Positions 57,501 through 61,094 of a stretch of 64,000 nucleotides of DNA are shown here, piece by piece. This DNA comes from Vibrio sp. VB16 (lineage in GTDB: Bacteria; Pseudomonadota; Gammaproteobacteria; Enterobacterales; Vibrionaceae). The stretch spans positions 62,001 through 126,000 of the forward strand of contig NZ_CP087591.1 of the NCBI RefSeq assembly GCF_015594925.2, in the 5' to 3' direction. The position numbers and the translations under genes are program-made. How positions within the stretch are numbered: position 1 is the first letter of the stretch; every line of letters starts with the position of its first letter. A model generated the notes under the pieces. The model worked only from the letters and a program-made list of their open reading frames with translations, was not told where the DNA came from and did not search any database.

Positions 57501-58171
57501 GATAACACGCCTTCACCCTGAGCACCTATTTTCCAATTGAAGCTGTCGTTAATTGCGGAAAGGACATGTTGAGAATCGCTACTGCTTGTTACCTCAAGCT
57601 CTTCAATATTTAGGAAATCAACGATCCCATTCGTCCCCATCGACCCAGAGTTCTCCCCGCTGATTTGCCAAGTACTCTCTGTAACGTCAGTACCTGTTGC
57701 TACTTTATCGGTACCGCCAGCGCCATCAAATTGAAGAACGAATTGACGTTCACCGAGATCAAGAAAAGATTGGTCTATCGTCAGAGTTTCATCACCGCTC
57801 GTGCCCGTCACGGTGATAATACTGTCTGCTGCGATGTCAGAGAGCTTACGCTCACCCAATAGTGTGCCATTTACGTCATTATTGATTAACTGTATATACT
57901 GTTCATTCGCCGCATTTTCTATGACTTGAAGCGTCACATTTGCGTCCGCGACCAGTACCGCTAATGGATCAGCCGACAATAATAGACGTGGTTCAAGTTG
58001 CTCTAAGGCAAACGTGTTTAGATGCAGTTTAGCTGAGTCATCTTGCGCTGGTTTAACCGCTTTATTTATTCCTTCAAATAAACGGCTCAACTGAGGTAGG
58101 CGTCCTTTTGCGAACTTATTCTTGCGAGAGCCACTATAAATTCGACTTCTGCTCAGGTGTTGATTATCCAT
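33569..58171 (-). CDS. Giant LEPR-XLL repeat adhesin-like protein
   Basis: About 8200 residues from ATG 58171 (AGGG upstream); an in-frame GTG/ATG further out at 58243 is less likely. The N-terminus is basic, without a Sec signal, followed by FALEQLEPRLLLSADPL (coded near 57960-58015), the LEPR-XLL motif of giant secreted proteins. Next are RTX-type GGxGxD repeats (56.8-56.9 kb), haemagglutinin-like beta-solenoid stretches, a 765-bp-period tandem array (about 45-51 kb), helical inserts near 43.4 and 40.6-41.0 kb, Calx-beta-like units ending NDNDQADI or VLDNDTGS (36.1-37.1 kb), and a C-terminal RTX block (34.2-35.7 kb). The tail is Glu/Pro/Thr-rich with only two cysteines. Probably surface exposed and calcium-folded. 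Its secretion cluster flanks it. Confidence 0.93.
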   Translation of the reverse strand: MDNQHLSRSRIYSGSRKNKFAKGRLPQLSRLFEGINKAVKPAQDDSAKLHLNTFALEQLEPRLLLSADPLAVLVADANVTLQVIENAANEQYIQLINNDVNGTLLGERKLSDIAADSIITVTGTSGDETLTIDQSFLDLGERQFVLQFDGAGGTDKVATGTDVTESTWQISGENSGSMGTNGIVDFLNIEELEVTSSSDSQHVLSAINDSFNWKIGAQGEGVLSTLEDVAGSILKQATDVEVSFSGFDTISGSGTDYLDYSDYTSGVSVDLENETTTGFDSVTGISTLIGSTEYADTFIGDSNDNLFVVDFIDDIASSDGSTDSVDGNGGFDSVLYRDMGTTGTDIQASVVTAGSDYQLTHGNWNNTDSLFTATSITLPDTTTTDLAISLVDVDLLAAKGGSGDNYFDFSSADVSAHLDGGAGADILLGGLKDDILIGGAGADSLTGGDGSDEVIEVRAENFELTTNKLRIGSSGEEDILLEVESVYLRATSEDGLGRTLNAANADDYHITLQGTDFDDTITASAYGDTLIGGLGADTITSGSGVDTVKERFAGRATIALPGSDYELDLSQGTNERWLLDVPTITTDSGYKLTITDTFGDNITDEISWDADARDVSRAIEKALNLNYGQMTVTQDGTVWQIEFTGLYSSQQVATNIVAEHGVSASIDQQGSNIVDTLIGFDASDIISISGSETADIVDLTAFVGQSVIYTYGGSDVIRGAQGRNVIDAGDGSDTVYVSGSTNDTVIGGRGEDIIIADFSSNAALDYNFDLNNDQLAISDVTDTAAVVQLSLISLTGFESSSLTGGAQADTFDASGFYGVSATTSLSLIEGWDDVIETTLRITLDDIDSTIFDIDVATSTTLDELIALINAADDRETDALSASYNQASGNISLSGLSYLGVAGIDLSLLDVLGLSQGSVAGSVVTGMSLSLLASMQITTQKGNGGSDTFIGSAGIDFFDIDVDDVSVSGGTGFDTISATTTSTYTQFELLDDELVWKGIDPADSALTISTSVDLDGVEKASLVAGTGATLLDAHASSMDVILDAASTNAMLIGSSDNNEFRIDISGRTDTSTEKVKITVDGTAATNDVVFYGGSETFDTTDFDWVTITGGDFSLVSESSGDLNIINNTSVVGQDIEFRSKGGTITVTASLSTDSLTGSAGSITFDARHIIIDDGATISAQGSSLTNSGDITLNAYDKRNDIVGLGFYNLDQLSASITVNSATIQGKDIILSARAESTRGGLPIGYSGGQMTVNSEKLKTELESQSLIAGYSRTEVDSTILISENAILDGNNITLKAHSIGRVASSPISGGLAIAIGSLKSTANVDIKGTILAKGDVSLASQTENYLNVSAEPLADIEGLSASVAVGLLDSNSIVLVDHTANIVTDGDLDVNASTFDFTYVEALSDAGGEGKLAASVAIHIETGETVATLAGTILAKGNVSVDATQAQANIKGNSGTKAEAIVDRTVTIVDKYVDKYKNQLDNSKTYRKFVPFADTALKNDNAIAPTKFTAGIALVYADDTNRVKSLIGQEGQVSDIQVGGTLQQHATVDTRLLTEVNSVSSTPSQLSQALGSAGTSGAFKQVPFGAAVSVTIASLNNDAKAYMQGLTQVDVLDKITLDAQAQNLTGLISSDTTFKYVKPTLITNAMINTDYAIKKGDLIRFEGTLEKGNYDWLQTGTALKPSTGFLGAVYKYLGDDINDLRMNTADFSDVTLWEKLGNKYNSIPNQLFGGDSNVYLVDNSVKSTAAGAKVSLSLNFALFDSTQSSDARIKGQVQVNQRADLENSFETLTDPEANIAAQTILDSGLVLSARDIDMTSKTVNKSFDYIGNATSTSSGLPLIEKLNKAKGATDALNGVGASVYINNVTMNSLAVIEDGAHVYADKLGVKSDNELFAIGLGYASGSGNGTLGVAGLYMGYNLNSTSVAQIQSDATIDVGTRLGNVVSEERLSVVANNQVDLIAVAGAVASGGAIGVGGSVIVTDVTKQTLALIGTQGDNVTIAGNVNVNGDARVEADSDGVIIGAAVSAASATGKVTPSGQTEPPVENSSYGISISGAFIFNTINSTTSSGLYNIASFNADTLKLSANERSGVYAFPIAYASSSAQKFALAAAGIGLRNDATFIVSAGISRATTVTLDQLTVEAINSSTVVTVSAAVAMSGLAETSAGTTSSIALAGNVSINNVTSDVDAFLIDVADIQVAGKNDDGFAVDIEAKDKSEIYAVALGVAYAGNGAVGVTYAENNINSNIDALISNTDLTSATGKVSHQANSNADIVSIALGAAVTKETSPGFDSKLGISVAAAISMNKVRMNTRAKIENNSTITLPTHDLDTSRLDVKANNDTDIVGVVVAASVGIQSGGTNTISFTGAGASVTNEVYGDTEAKIDGSTVNQTSTTAGKSSGAIGTFVQADATGDIVATVVSASVAYASSTTGTGVSGSIGVALAENNIGGDPDNSNKANTVSALINNSDINISGVVNTHAESAQDISSTVVAASVAIAQSTSGSAGSLSGVGASTENNIVVNVSSGITANVANKSILADSLSVVAKDKSVISTSVVGASVAGAYSPSSSAGTLSIGVSLAENNVTTNVSALVSGVSVGSQARRIGAVNLVAGSEAAITATSVAASIAASYSTSGSISISGGGANSINTVKGSTSAKIKDSTIHSDSSVGVTATNISTVDATVVAIAVAGAGGNGGGVGLSIGAAVAENSIGSSGARVLINASIEDSSVDTTSTITLLADAGMTINAGVGAGSLAIAGGSGGGLAGAGSGVSATNDIYSSVDSFIDNSTGSTQQIQASLLTMTANSASTITADAGAASLAAGFGSGGGITGSIGVALARNTIDSNNNAYAKNSTLELGSSTLDINSTTNNTITAISVAASIGIAVGSGGGISLSGAGADSNNQIFGDTSAYLDGVNLLNVGGIDADATNTSTITATVVAVAVSGAGGSGGGAGLAIGAAVSANDIGSSSDRLMVKSYVENSAINATGAIVLTTLGNLTITAGVGAGGVAIAGGSGGGLAGAGSGVNTTNKVYADVESYIDNLANVSKTITASNITLNSSNTSTITADAGAASLGASFGAGGGVSVTIGVALARNTIDVDTKSYIANADAVNTGTGAVDLNATTNSTITATSVAASLAIAVGAGGGASISGAGADSNNIIKGETAAYLDGVSLVNVGDVDADASNTSTITATVAAVAASGAGGAGGGVGLAIGASVSANDIGEPTDRLAVKSYVKDSAINATGAVRLTTVGNLTINAGVGAGGAAISGGAGGGISGAGSGVNTTNTMYADVASFIDNQNGMNKAITASSLVLNSSNTSKITADAGAASLGGSFGAGGGVSVTIGVALARNTIDVDTKSYIANANSVSTGTGIVDLDAVTNNTITATSIAASLALAGGAGGGASISGAGADSNNIIRGETATYLDNVSLLNVGTVDADASNTSTITATVAAIAASGAGGAGGGVGLAIGAAVSSNDIGSSSDRLTVKSYIKNSAINASGAVGLNTVGNLTVNATVLAGGVAIAGGAGGGLAAAGSGVNTTNTVYADVASYINNALNSNKSISAANLTLSSSNTSTITALAGAASLGGAFGAGGGATVTIGVALARNTIDVDTKSYIANANAVNTGSGVVDMDAITNNTIKATSFAASLALAGGAGGGLAVSGAGADSNNIIQGETATYLQNSSLTQAGTVSLNAQNISKITTTVAAVAVAGAGGAGGGIGVSIGAGVSHNEIGTSSDRLKVLSYVENSAINASGALSLDALANMTIRAEVIAASLAVAIGGGGGAAGAGSGVSATNEIYGLASSYIDNTGGSKTVTANSVNVTSRSTSSITATLVSASLGIAAGGVGGLSISVGISLANNTIDMNNMAYLKGVSSIGSTGALTLSATTRSNIDAISVAASSALSGGGVGGISISGAGASASNDIFGTTQAFVENTQVSGASSASVTASDTSDIDATVVAGSLAGAGGGAGGIGVALGAAFAYNNIGSSSKRQTVSAYVKNSGINATGSLTLLATGNMTIDSVVVAASAAVTGGGVGGISGAGAGVNTTNTVYNEINTYIDNSSANSQSINVGSLTLTSNNTSKINADAVGAALAAAFGGVGGISVSVGVSLARNTIDSNTNSYINRVNQLNSGAVQLTANASNTIKATSSAASLAAAGGGLGGVAISGAGAESSNRVYGDTKAYIANSRLGSSLNKVGLVDVKSKNISNINATVVAASAAGAGGGGGGVAVSIGASIAQNDIGSSGDRLRVASYIDNSQLYSSGALNVDSRAQMTIKANLVAASVAVAGGAIGISGSGAGVGVTNNIYADLDSYIEDSATILASGITVKSYSASDIDALAVAASVAASLAPISIAVSIAASEINNNVDISIDSDVRNSTLTSMGNFAVLAQTNDDVYAEGYATSIAAGIGFAGAGVIVDSRVVGNVNAGITDSTITVYGSGSVKSIANSTQRTDAYGIAAGFIAAGVVIADLEAYINSTVDFNDVIYNGYDLLLSAYGTENNYANAVAGSGGVLAGAGVGAKTISTSNTKVNVSDETSITLGVLGGTGILDAKAEHVARFDAKIVAASGGLLSGSGAELDHLITSDVMVNLGDNGHSDNLLINAKDINIVALNQIKKDQGGYINALAIGLASAAGADSRTILDIETAINVANNAVINATSDDETHGISLNALNVLNITDKVILNASGALASTGATVIVKDNQLLAKVRIGNNATLTSSGDVQISARGKGTVVTSVEADSSGAVSVTITKSVANITPDNQVVFENNAKVTAYGNMNVSVGTDTDFNRDAYKIHALIDAFADSAIPVDDATAGATLLQNNTITVNNGAHLKTARQMNLHAERFGFANMDAQTKTVNWASELGGTADLGGDVTTGASGVVTNYGTLETGIRREQWVTFDSLNDDGSVNGYSASDGVTFSSSISALSSSLFDSLDDAEEQLNIFNDGNAADTDIEAFYKSEITRLQGLLLAEGLLEEVKPGVFVQNQVNTPIITVNDIYAEAGRIDVRSDSFSNQGTVTTPSDASVSILNHTTASLVINKITIPQENGGSYLNGERLSADPVFTPTISVINDVDLDLAKAELALRFPGNDTPILVWPSISIIGEITNRSGSLTLKSLSGAIPPSGIPVLGSGDITIQADIDVDSQIVVTKGTLVVSLPPGSTYSVDGSEYAKWNNAIGNNGLGVANSTVIDGQINRDIDGPSIYANNISIDAEYININGKIQSGKEIFDLTITSAMQDTMDGWREAGRTGLIRLDAGNEDFSVFYDASNDQIVVGDMRVSGGYIKLEGHILNTNSNSKIELLGGYATINVTNETELGIKILGLDASQRGEGTLIIRDKAKGTSANPLETIYKKDENGVRIISASGSSAGSNDMTYTPKEGWRYSWAMGQESFERIYTTKGTSSWLGIDAFAADPATVSFSGTPEKIGTPQLRGEGAYFEYAPGSSSDEYIPGYSQITLSEEVSLVKKWTTSTWYGKKTYYSKFVKESKVRDVYTHSLKADYGLNIKFTGNDVGEVNITSNNGGDVIIQGSISNETGTTTIDTNASIINVSRGSVGGKTIILEARDIGGVPVVNVDGSYDAASTALLLNLSNVSNASISARTNGGLINIAEIDGPLVVNNITSASNSDILRDSGGKVFLSAVGGIEGAAGTSAVVRGGIININSEGHVGSATHALNIDGGIANKDYLAITAVNDVFISETDGDLRLKSISSGAGDVTVNVAHGSLIDANTTAIRDERTYKELSTGVWESLGLIGGSDAAQKKIDNVIDAYSSAREREYKAYWDVVNTQSDGVYDSTVNATISAGETAYYSDYYRQLGEDQGKSGAALETFVDDAIQTLNNKRNAEYHSLHATYGGAAFDPDYSYVLSPQEIADLTGSVHVWTEDELLNLISGSLLKPITDTQATIEDENINAAGKITIVTSENIGSAEGSVEIILDGDYTDEERVQLAAAERNDVYFVFQERVDIVVNVMDEATGDALVRSSGSWVADGFVAGMQIRIAGDSAAANDEGSFYEIASVTANKLTLTTTELNVEVSVNMNVAAISGSPLFTTLINTNNQNWENVGLIEQGFVETNGKFYQIQRIAGRVIDLKKVSSDVAVGASIISGSVYRTAQLDKVIIDQREDVDVLAYGTVNVSAVGNLYLGSNQTLNVEHASGDNVRIKSKASLVDSSGSAAAVSASSSLILEAGQGAIGSSADRFTIDTGADASFTARARVAIFVTEINSDINVATIYAREGGVDLLANSGSIVDDFDHPYENIRANSIVLTAMAGSIGEAGNYLDINLTGGTITANALNNIGLNETELAMNVDHIESTSGNVDLQAHMGILDAVADSIASGEVADIVGASINLISRFDTVGAIAADIELDTGSQAGQNLTISSAKNSHVIEAVGDLYLNQVSTGSTAIAFIAAPSGRILNDSLSGDNVISGKTFLFASQDIGSASKALSTKVGNIQGQSTAGSTYVTNTGALGVGGVVAGLDQGLLAGGSVTLITRSPLTIIENILAKGDIGLTSTDNSADDNIVVNSGITLTSTQGSINVNSGDGFLLNSDARLDAALDVAIQVDSGDTGNSDSMGAVVDVRGLIVSGNSITINGNDDDDQITVTGTLMSETIEVDTDDGADKIELAGTLQAQLIVINAGAQDDEISLIGTVLAQTVGINGDDGEDRILIDVIQIDGDVTVKGGNDNDTLIVNELHTRSDKLLLDGESGTDSYTINRTGADAGYIIDVEDSGSEASGADTLTINGTSAEDTFLLRANFVAAMHSDGNGSYGNTVERVNYDRNINARLTINGHQGADSFISDDTSSITTLDGGAGADNFQIGQLFGIDRQSSLGAVAAGDEIETVETTLGFLSRGNSLPMVIYGGDGHDNIKVYSNKAITKLYGEDGDDSFIVRAFLIKDSGLSNNSVDVELFGGDGADTIEYSINSALKIDGGAGTDSVIVLGTEADDSFMITKDGIFGAGLNVGFQGVELAEVDGLEGNDTFYILSTSNKVETTIIGGLGADTFNVASDVVNPIVSYSVEGRSSFINHSVESDDDAYNDVFVNGVSLNVASQSNGAVTIDTGGAMLLEEGSLTDRSYDIGIGIPSADVLAGTVAYITVSAARSSSSDEEKTANEAASILVSTNNVDFYESLVLTYTQGANWDSNTPIFVKAIDDTGAEGQRQYVINHSIRSDNPAFDGLDINNVELTVNDNDQADIILTKNGSTTLAEGGKEQTFDVRLATMPELGEEVTINVNELVPTDGTSQLTITGPALVFTQANWDKAIEFTVVATDDSDVENVYQASVVLSGTSNQIGTDYDAVADTEMDLFVLDNDTGSVIVTPSNGTTLVSQTAQDDYSLVLSKKPTAPVTVSLLNDGQTLFSSSDTRFNATDNTVTFGINDGDWNKAIVIELSVNPDYQDDSNQPVQKATLQPHTLNNIRGKLIIEGGVPEGKARTLTTAVILPTELDGPLPIIDITLNENEMTDTLNVFNDGSVENDIGLLSDTTITGLGMTAGNGIEYHDIEVVELLLGSGNDDITVSNTAEGAITLIHGGGGDDTMSVTGSDSEGALILLGDSVQDGSTYNATSLAKTANGREYKVAGNDTIDASGAGGSVVIYGGLGDDSLTGSNFGDHIAGGSGNDDIFGLAGDDHIYGDAGFNFDTSTRLDLSTQVLEVVLDADSANDNLDTSDSLLVGNDTIDGGSDNDIIFGDKGIILQFTGTNRILNTDINSVVRMTNSDRVLGGEDIVRGNRGDDIIFGGVASDRLYGGNSTFGNNITGSDKDIILGDLGQVDITNGKAVQVFTTNKNIGSGDSIQGNQDNDIILAGYGSDNVQGNDGDDSVIGDNGQITLINGVRSVLFSTDTTNATGGDDVISLGNGSDQAIAGVGNDTVTNRSGETIIIGDDGRIENDSAGRYLVALTGNTSIGGDDNVIGGSDRDIIFGGYGADRLDGQAGNDLIGGDGTKVTRNPGTIVLEAIDLFLGGDDTLLGGAGFDRMQGHYGSDLFFANFREDVLVGEYGRFTFDSNNTDQAATFIISLAQGKLDLIRQLQTSLFSGYAKQVFAESNLGQAARSRTALTTVFTDSAQTAVSGLEAALQATSSGGGEGADFVIPTEPTAAGTPEQTPDQVEGEEGASETAPVEGVVGAEAGEVVPDEQEVEQEECEVKAEDGTCAPTAEQVNPEEAQTDDVQTEPTTGGESLLADSTNIDVHAALAAVGGWTVMKDTSSKTKGRNKQKVA
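34240..35700 (-). repeat. C-terminal RTX calcium-binding nonapeptide block
   Basis: Coding repeats of the pattern GGxGxDxUx, for example GGSGNDDIFGLAGDDHIYGD, GSDNDIIFGDKG and GNRGDDIIFGGVASDRLYGG. These fold as calcium beta-rolls once outside the cell. About fifteen units are spaced through the last 600 residues of the giant protein. Confidence 0.85.
36050..37100 (-). repeat. Calx-beta-like repeats in giant protein
   Basis: About three units of roughly 100 residues, each a beta-sandwich pattern with a valine-rich start (EGGKEQTFDVRLATMPELGE), a tryptophan-lysine strand (NWDKAIEFTVVATDD) and an end DNDxxDI/VI. Related to Calx-beta or cadherin-like adhesion modules. Confidence 0.6.
45000..50900 (-). 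repeat. Tandem repeat array, about 765 bp per unit
   Basis: An anchor encoding NDIGSSSDRL or variants recurs at about 45468, 46239, 46998, 47763, 48528, 49292, 50055 and 50842, that is every 759-787 bp (about 255 residues). The central copies are the most alike, and edge copies diverge. Each unit holds four sub-blocks of about 64 residues built on glycine-rich hydrophobic runs such as AGGAGGGVGLAIGA and SGAGADSNN. Confidence 0.85.
56790..56935 (-). repeat. N-terminal RTX-like calcium repeats
   Basis: Encodes GGAGADILLGGLKDDILIGG and then AGADSLTGGDGSDEV near the N-terminus of the giant protein, an unusual location because RTX repeats normally precede a C-terminal secretion signal. Confidence 0.8.
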
Positions 58172-58335
58172 AACTGTAACCCTGTATGTGACTTTCTGGC
58201 ACGTAGAAAGCCCCTTAAAACGTATAATTCCGCCTACCTGCATAAAACAAATTGCACAGCTTTACAGCTGTGCGGTATTTGCTTTAAGCGTAAGTACTCA
58301 TTGCTTGGCGTAAACTTGATCGAACCAAGCGCGTA

Positions 58336-59115
58336 TTAATGAACTTCCACACTTTCTTCTATCTCTACCGTTGTTGCCTGCTCTGCATCATTCTTTTCTT
58401 TTGGCAAACGCTGTAAAACTTTGTTTAGATTTCGCATTGAATGGAGATGGGTATAGATAAGCTCTAACCCGTCGTTCGCCATCAGCGCCATTAACTCATC
58501 TTGAGGTAACGCTTTTAGCTTTTCTTTGCTGATCACTTTAAAACCAGTCAAAGTACGCTCTTCGCCGTTCGGTAGGGTAAATTTCGCCCCCATGTCTTCG
58601 AATAGTTCAAGCTCATTAAGTTTTTTACAAAAAGCTTGTGTGCGCTGATAGTGCGTTTGGTAATCCTGTAGAAAATCGAGGACTTTACCGAGGTAATGTG
58701 TTTGCTCGCCATCGGCATCAAATAGACGTTCACCACGTCCTTCTTGATTGCATCCCGTATACTCTTCGTCTAAACAGAGCGTTAGGGTTTTTCCTGCATC
58801 AGTACTTGCAAAAACAAAAGGATAACGGCGAACAAATGCTGGAATATAGCTCGCTGTCCAATCGCCCTTGTCATCGATATATAGGTTTTCGTCTTGACGT
58901 ACACCCATGATAACAACCGGTAATAAGTCGTCACCTTCCCCTGCAAATACAATCGAATAATCTTCTGCTGCACTTGGAAATTCAACCGCCATTAACGGTA
59001 CTGAGTTAACTTGTTTAGCGAAACCATAATGACTTTCAGCTTTAATTGACCAATCTAGGTGACGCTGCTTGTTTACTGCTTCTACTTGTCCATAAATTAA
59101 TAGTTGTGTAGCCAC
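58336..59115 (-). CDS. SapC-family protein
   Basis: 259 residues starting at GTG 59115, supported by AGGAG 6 bases upstream. Recognisable family features are the central WTASYIPAFVRRYPFVFA and the downstream CLDEEY, as in SapC of the Campylobacter fetus S-layer secretion locus, whose exact role is not established. It is soluble, mixed alpha/beta, without signal peptide or membrane segment, so probably cytoplasmic. The C-terminal 60 residues form helices and an acidic tail. It lies between tolC-like and giant genes, consistent with a chaperone or modifier of the giant substrate. Function is inferred. Confidence 0.85.
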   Translation of the reverse strand: MATQLLIYGQVEAVNKQRHLDWSIKAESHYGFAKQVNSVPLMAVEFPSAAEDYSIVFAGEGDDLLPVVIMGVRQDENLYIDDKGDWTASYIPAFVRRYPFVFASTDAGKTLTLCLDEEYTGCNQEGRGERLFDADGEQTHYLGKVLDFLQDYQTHYQRTQAFCKKLNELELFEDMGAKFTLPNGEERTLTGFKVISKEKLKALPQDELMALMANDGLELIYTHLHSMRNLNKVLQRLPKEKNDAEQATTVEIEESVEVH

Positions 59116-59220
59116 TTCGAACTCCTGATCTCTTTGTTTTAATACGACTATTTTTCTAGTCCCTGAGTACTGTTTTCTTTAAGCTCTGTCTTTTGGAATA
59201 CAGTTTTTTAAAATCTATTT

Positions 59221-60633
59221 TTAACGTAATGCTAATGACTCACTTCCTAACGTTTCCTCCATAGCATTTATATCCGTTGACACATCTTCTCCAAGCAGTG
59301 CTGAGTTTATCTGCTGCATATCCAACTCGTTAAGCGTACCCACTGCTCTCTTTAAGCGTAGGTTATTTAGTAAATAATCATATCGAGCCGCTGAATATTC
59401 GGTACGAGCAATAAACAGGTCTCTTACCGCATCTAGTACCGTGACACTGGAAGTGACACCCGATTCAAATGATTGCTGTTTCACATCAACCGCCAAATCA
59501 TAGGCTTCAACCGATTTTTTCAACGCATTTACTTTGCTTATCGCACTTGTTACACCGGTGAATGCCGATCGCGTTTCACGATTGGTTTCACGCCATGACA
59601 GTTCAAGGTCATCTTTGGACTTGTTGTATAGACTTTCCGTTTCGCGCACCTTGGAAGAAACTGCACCACCGGCATACAGCGGTAACGTCATCTGCACTAA
59701 AAAAGTTTGGGTATCCACTTCGCTGCCGCCACCAAATAACGAACCATCTGTTTCACTGTTATTCTGTGTGAATACAAAATCGAAGGTCGGATAGTGACCA
59801 CCTTGTTGACGTCGAATCTCTTGTCGTGCTGACGCGAGCGCGCCTCTTTTCGCGAGAATCATGGGATTATTCTTCTGAGCATTTTCCAGCCATGCTTCTA
59901 CCTGATAAGGGTCAGGTTCTGCCATCTCCATTTCATCGCCTAACGTGACCAATGAACGAGGTAATGAACCTGTGATCTCATGGATGCCTTGCAGTGCATC
60001 TTGCAGGTTGTTACTGATTTCAATTTCGCGGGCTTGTGCTTGCAGAAAGCGCGCTTCAGAGTCGAGCAAATCCGTGGTTCGAGCTAAACCATTTCGGACC
60101 TGCAATTCAACCAATTCAAAATGTTTTTCAAGGGCGGTTACTTCGGCATGAATACCAAGGTAGTTATCTCGCTTTTTAAGAACATTAAAATAGGCATCTG
60201 CGACGCGCATTAGCAACTCTTGCTTCACATCTTCTAGCTCAGCAGCAACGCGTTTAACGTCTTCTTTGGCTTGCTTAAAATAAGCCCAATTGCTGTAGCT
60301 ATATAAAGATTGAGTAAGAGAAAGACTAAGTTCGTCGGTGGGATAAGAGGTGCTGCCTTTGTTGTAAACTGTATTGTCAGAACTGACAATTTCTTGTTTG
60401 GTTTCTGTTCGGCTTGCATCAAATTTTATGGTCGGTAGCAAAACTGCCATCGCCTGATCGTAGATTTCAATATCGGCTTGATGTTGATATATCCCCGCAC
60501 GATACACGGGATCATTTTCCAACGCTTGTTGATAAACCTGCAACAAATTTTCTGCCTGTAGACAAAATGGTGTTAGCCCAAGCATCAGTACACTGTGTTT
60601 TATAGTTATGAGTTGTTTTTTCATTACGTCCAT
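59221..60633 (-). CDS. TolC-family outer-membrane export channel
   Basis: 470 residues from ATG 60633, with AAGG 6 bases before it (ATG 60624 also possible). Signal peptide MKKQLITIKHSVLMLGLTPF, cut near LQA-ENLL. The mature protein starts LLQVYQQALENDPVYRAGIY, the classic TolC repeat start, and has two related helical-strand halves, for example VADAYFNVLKKRDNYLGIHA and VRNGLARTTDLLDSEARFLQ in the first and SFESGVTSSVTVLDAVRDLF in the second. Homotrimers form the periplasmic tunnel and outer-membrane barrel. First gene of the secretion cluster. It is distinct in context from a general tolC, so probably dedicated to the giant substrate. Confidence 0.93.
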   Translation of the reverse strand: MDVMKKQLITIKHSVLMLGLTPFCLQAENLLQVYQQALENDPVYRAGIYQHQADIEIYDQAMAVLLPTIKFDASRTETKQEIVSSDNTVYNKGSTSYPTDELSLSLTQSLYSYSNWAYFKQAKEDVKRVAAELEDVKQELLMRVADAYFNVLKKRDNYLGIHAEVTALEKHFELVELQVRNGLARTTDLLDSEARFLQAQAREIEISNNLQDALQGIHEITGSLPRSLVTLGDEMEMAEPDPYQVEAWLENAQKNNPMILAKRGALASARQEIRRQQGGHYPTFDFVFTQNNSETDGSLFGGGSEVDTQTFLVQMTLPLYAGGAVSSKVRETESLYNKSKDDLELSWRETNRETRSAFTGVTSAISKVNALKKSVEAYDLAVDVKQQSFESGVTSSVTVLDAVRDLFIARTEYSAARYDYLLNNLRLKRAVGTLNELDMQQINSALLGEDVSTDINAMEETLGSESLALR

Positions 60634-61094
60634 GTGTAACCTTGTAATAAACAAATTCTATTTAGGCTTACCTAAAATACGCGTTCGAACCGCGGGTTCT
60701 TAGAGCTCGACATCATATCTGTGTAAGGACTTATTCTTATTTACTATAAATAAAATTACCAATAACAATAGTAGAACACATTGTTAACATTCACCTGTAA
60801 TGAAAACGTCCTTTTGTTCCTTTCTAGCCCTCAAATCGCTATAAACGCCCTTTTTGTCTCAAATTAAAGACAGTTTTCAGTCAACAATTGAGAAATCAAA
60901 CCTAATTCCTTATTTTTAGTAAAGAATTTAAAATGTAAACAGACATAAAATAGACTGTTAGCTCTAACGTGACTTAAGAAAAAATAAAATATATCAATAC
61001 CTTATCGTACGGATGAACGACGGCTAAAAAGAACCAAAATGTACCTTTTCCCATTTCAAGCTCTGTCGATTACGAGCTTTCCTTAGCCAAAAAC
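60634..61094. promoter_or_regulatory. Upstream region of the secretion cluster
   Basis: 461 bases between the exported FAH-fold gene and tolC-like, both on the minus strand. The cluster promoter must lie here. A TTGTTA hexamer with a downstream TATAGT/TAGTAA on the minus strand near 60733-60768 is a possible sigma-70 pair, but the DNA is AT-rich. No clear operator dyad or small gene was seen. Confidence 0.4.

Noticed and set aside
33649..57900. Many plus-strand open frames of 60-160 codons opposite the giant gene
   Set aside because: They are shadows. The giant gene's Gly/Ala/Thr/Asp-rich codon use keeps the complementary strand open; none has a consistent ribosome site or recognisable domain.
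33569..58171. Classical type V two-partner or autotransporter substrate
   Set aside because: No Sec signal, no TPS domain, no C-terminal beta-barrel and no TpsB partner gene; a TolC and HlyD set is present instead.
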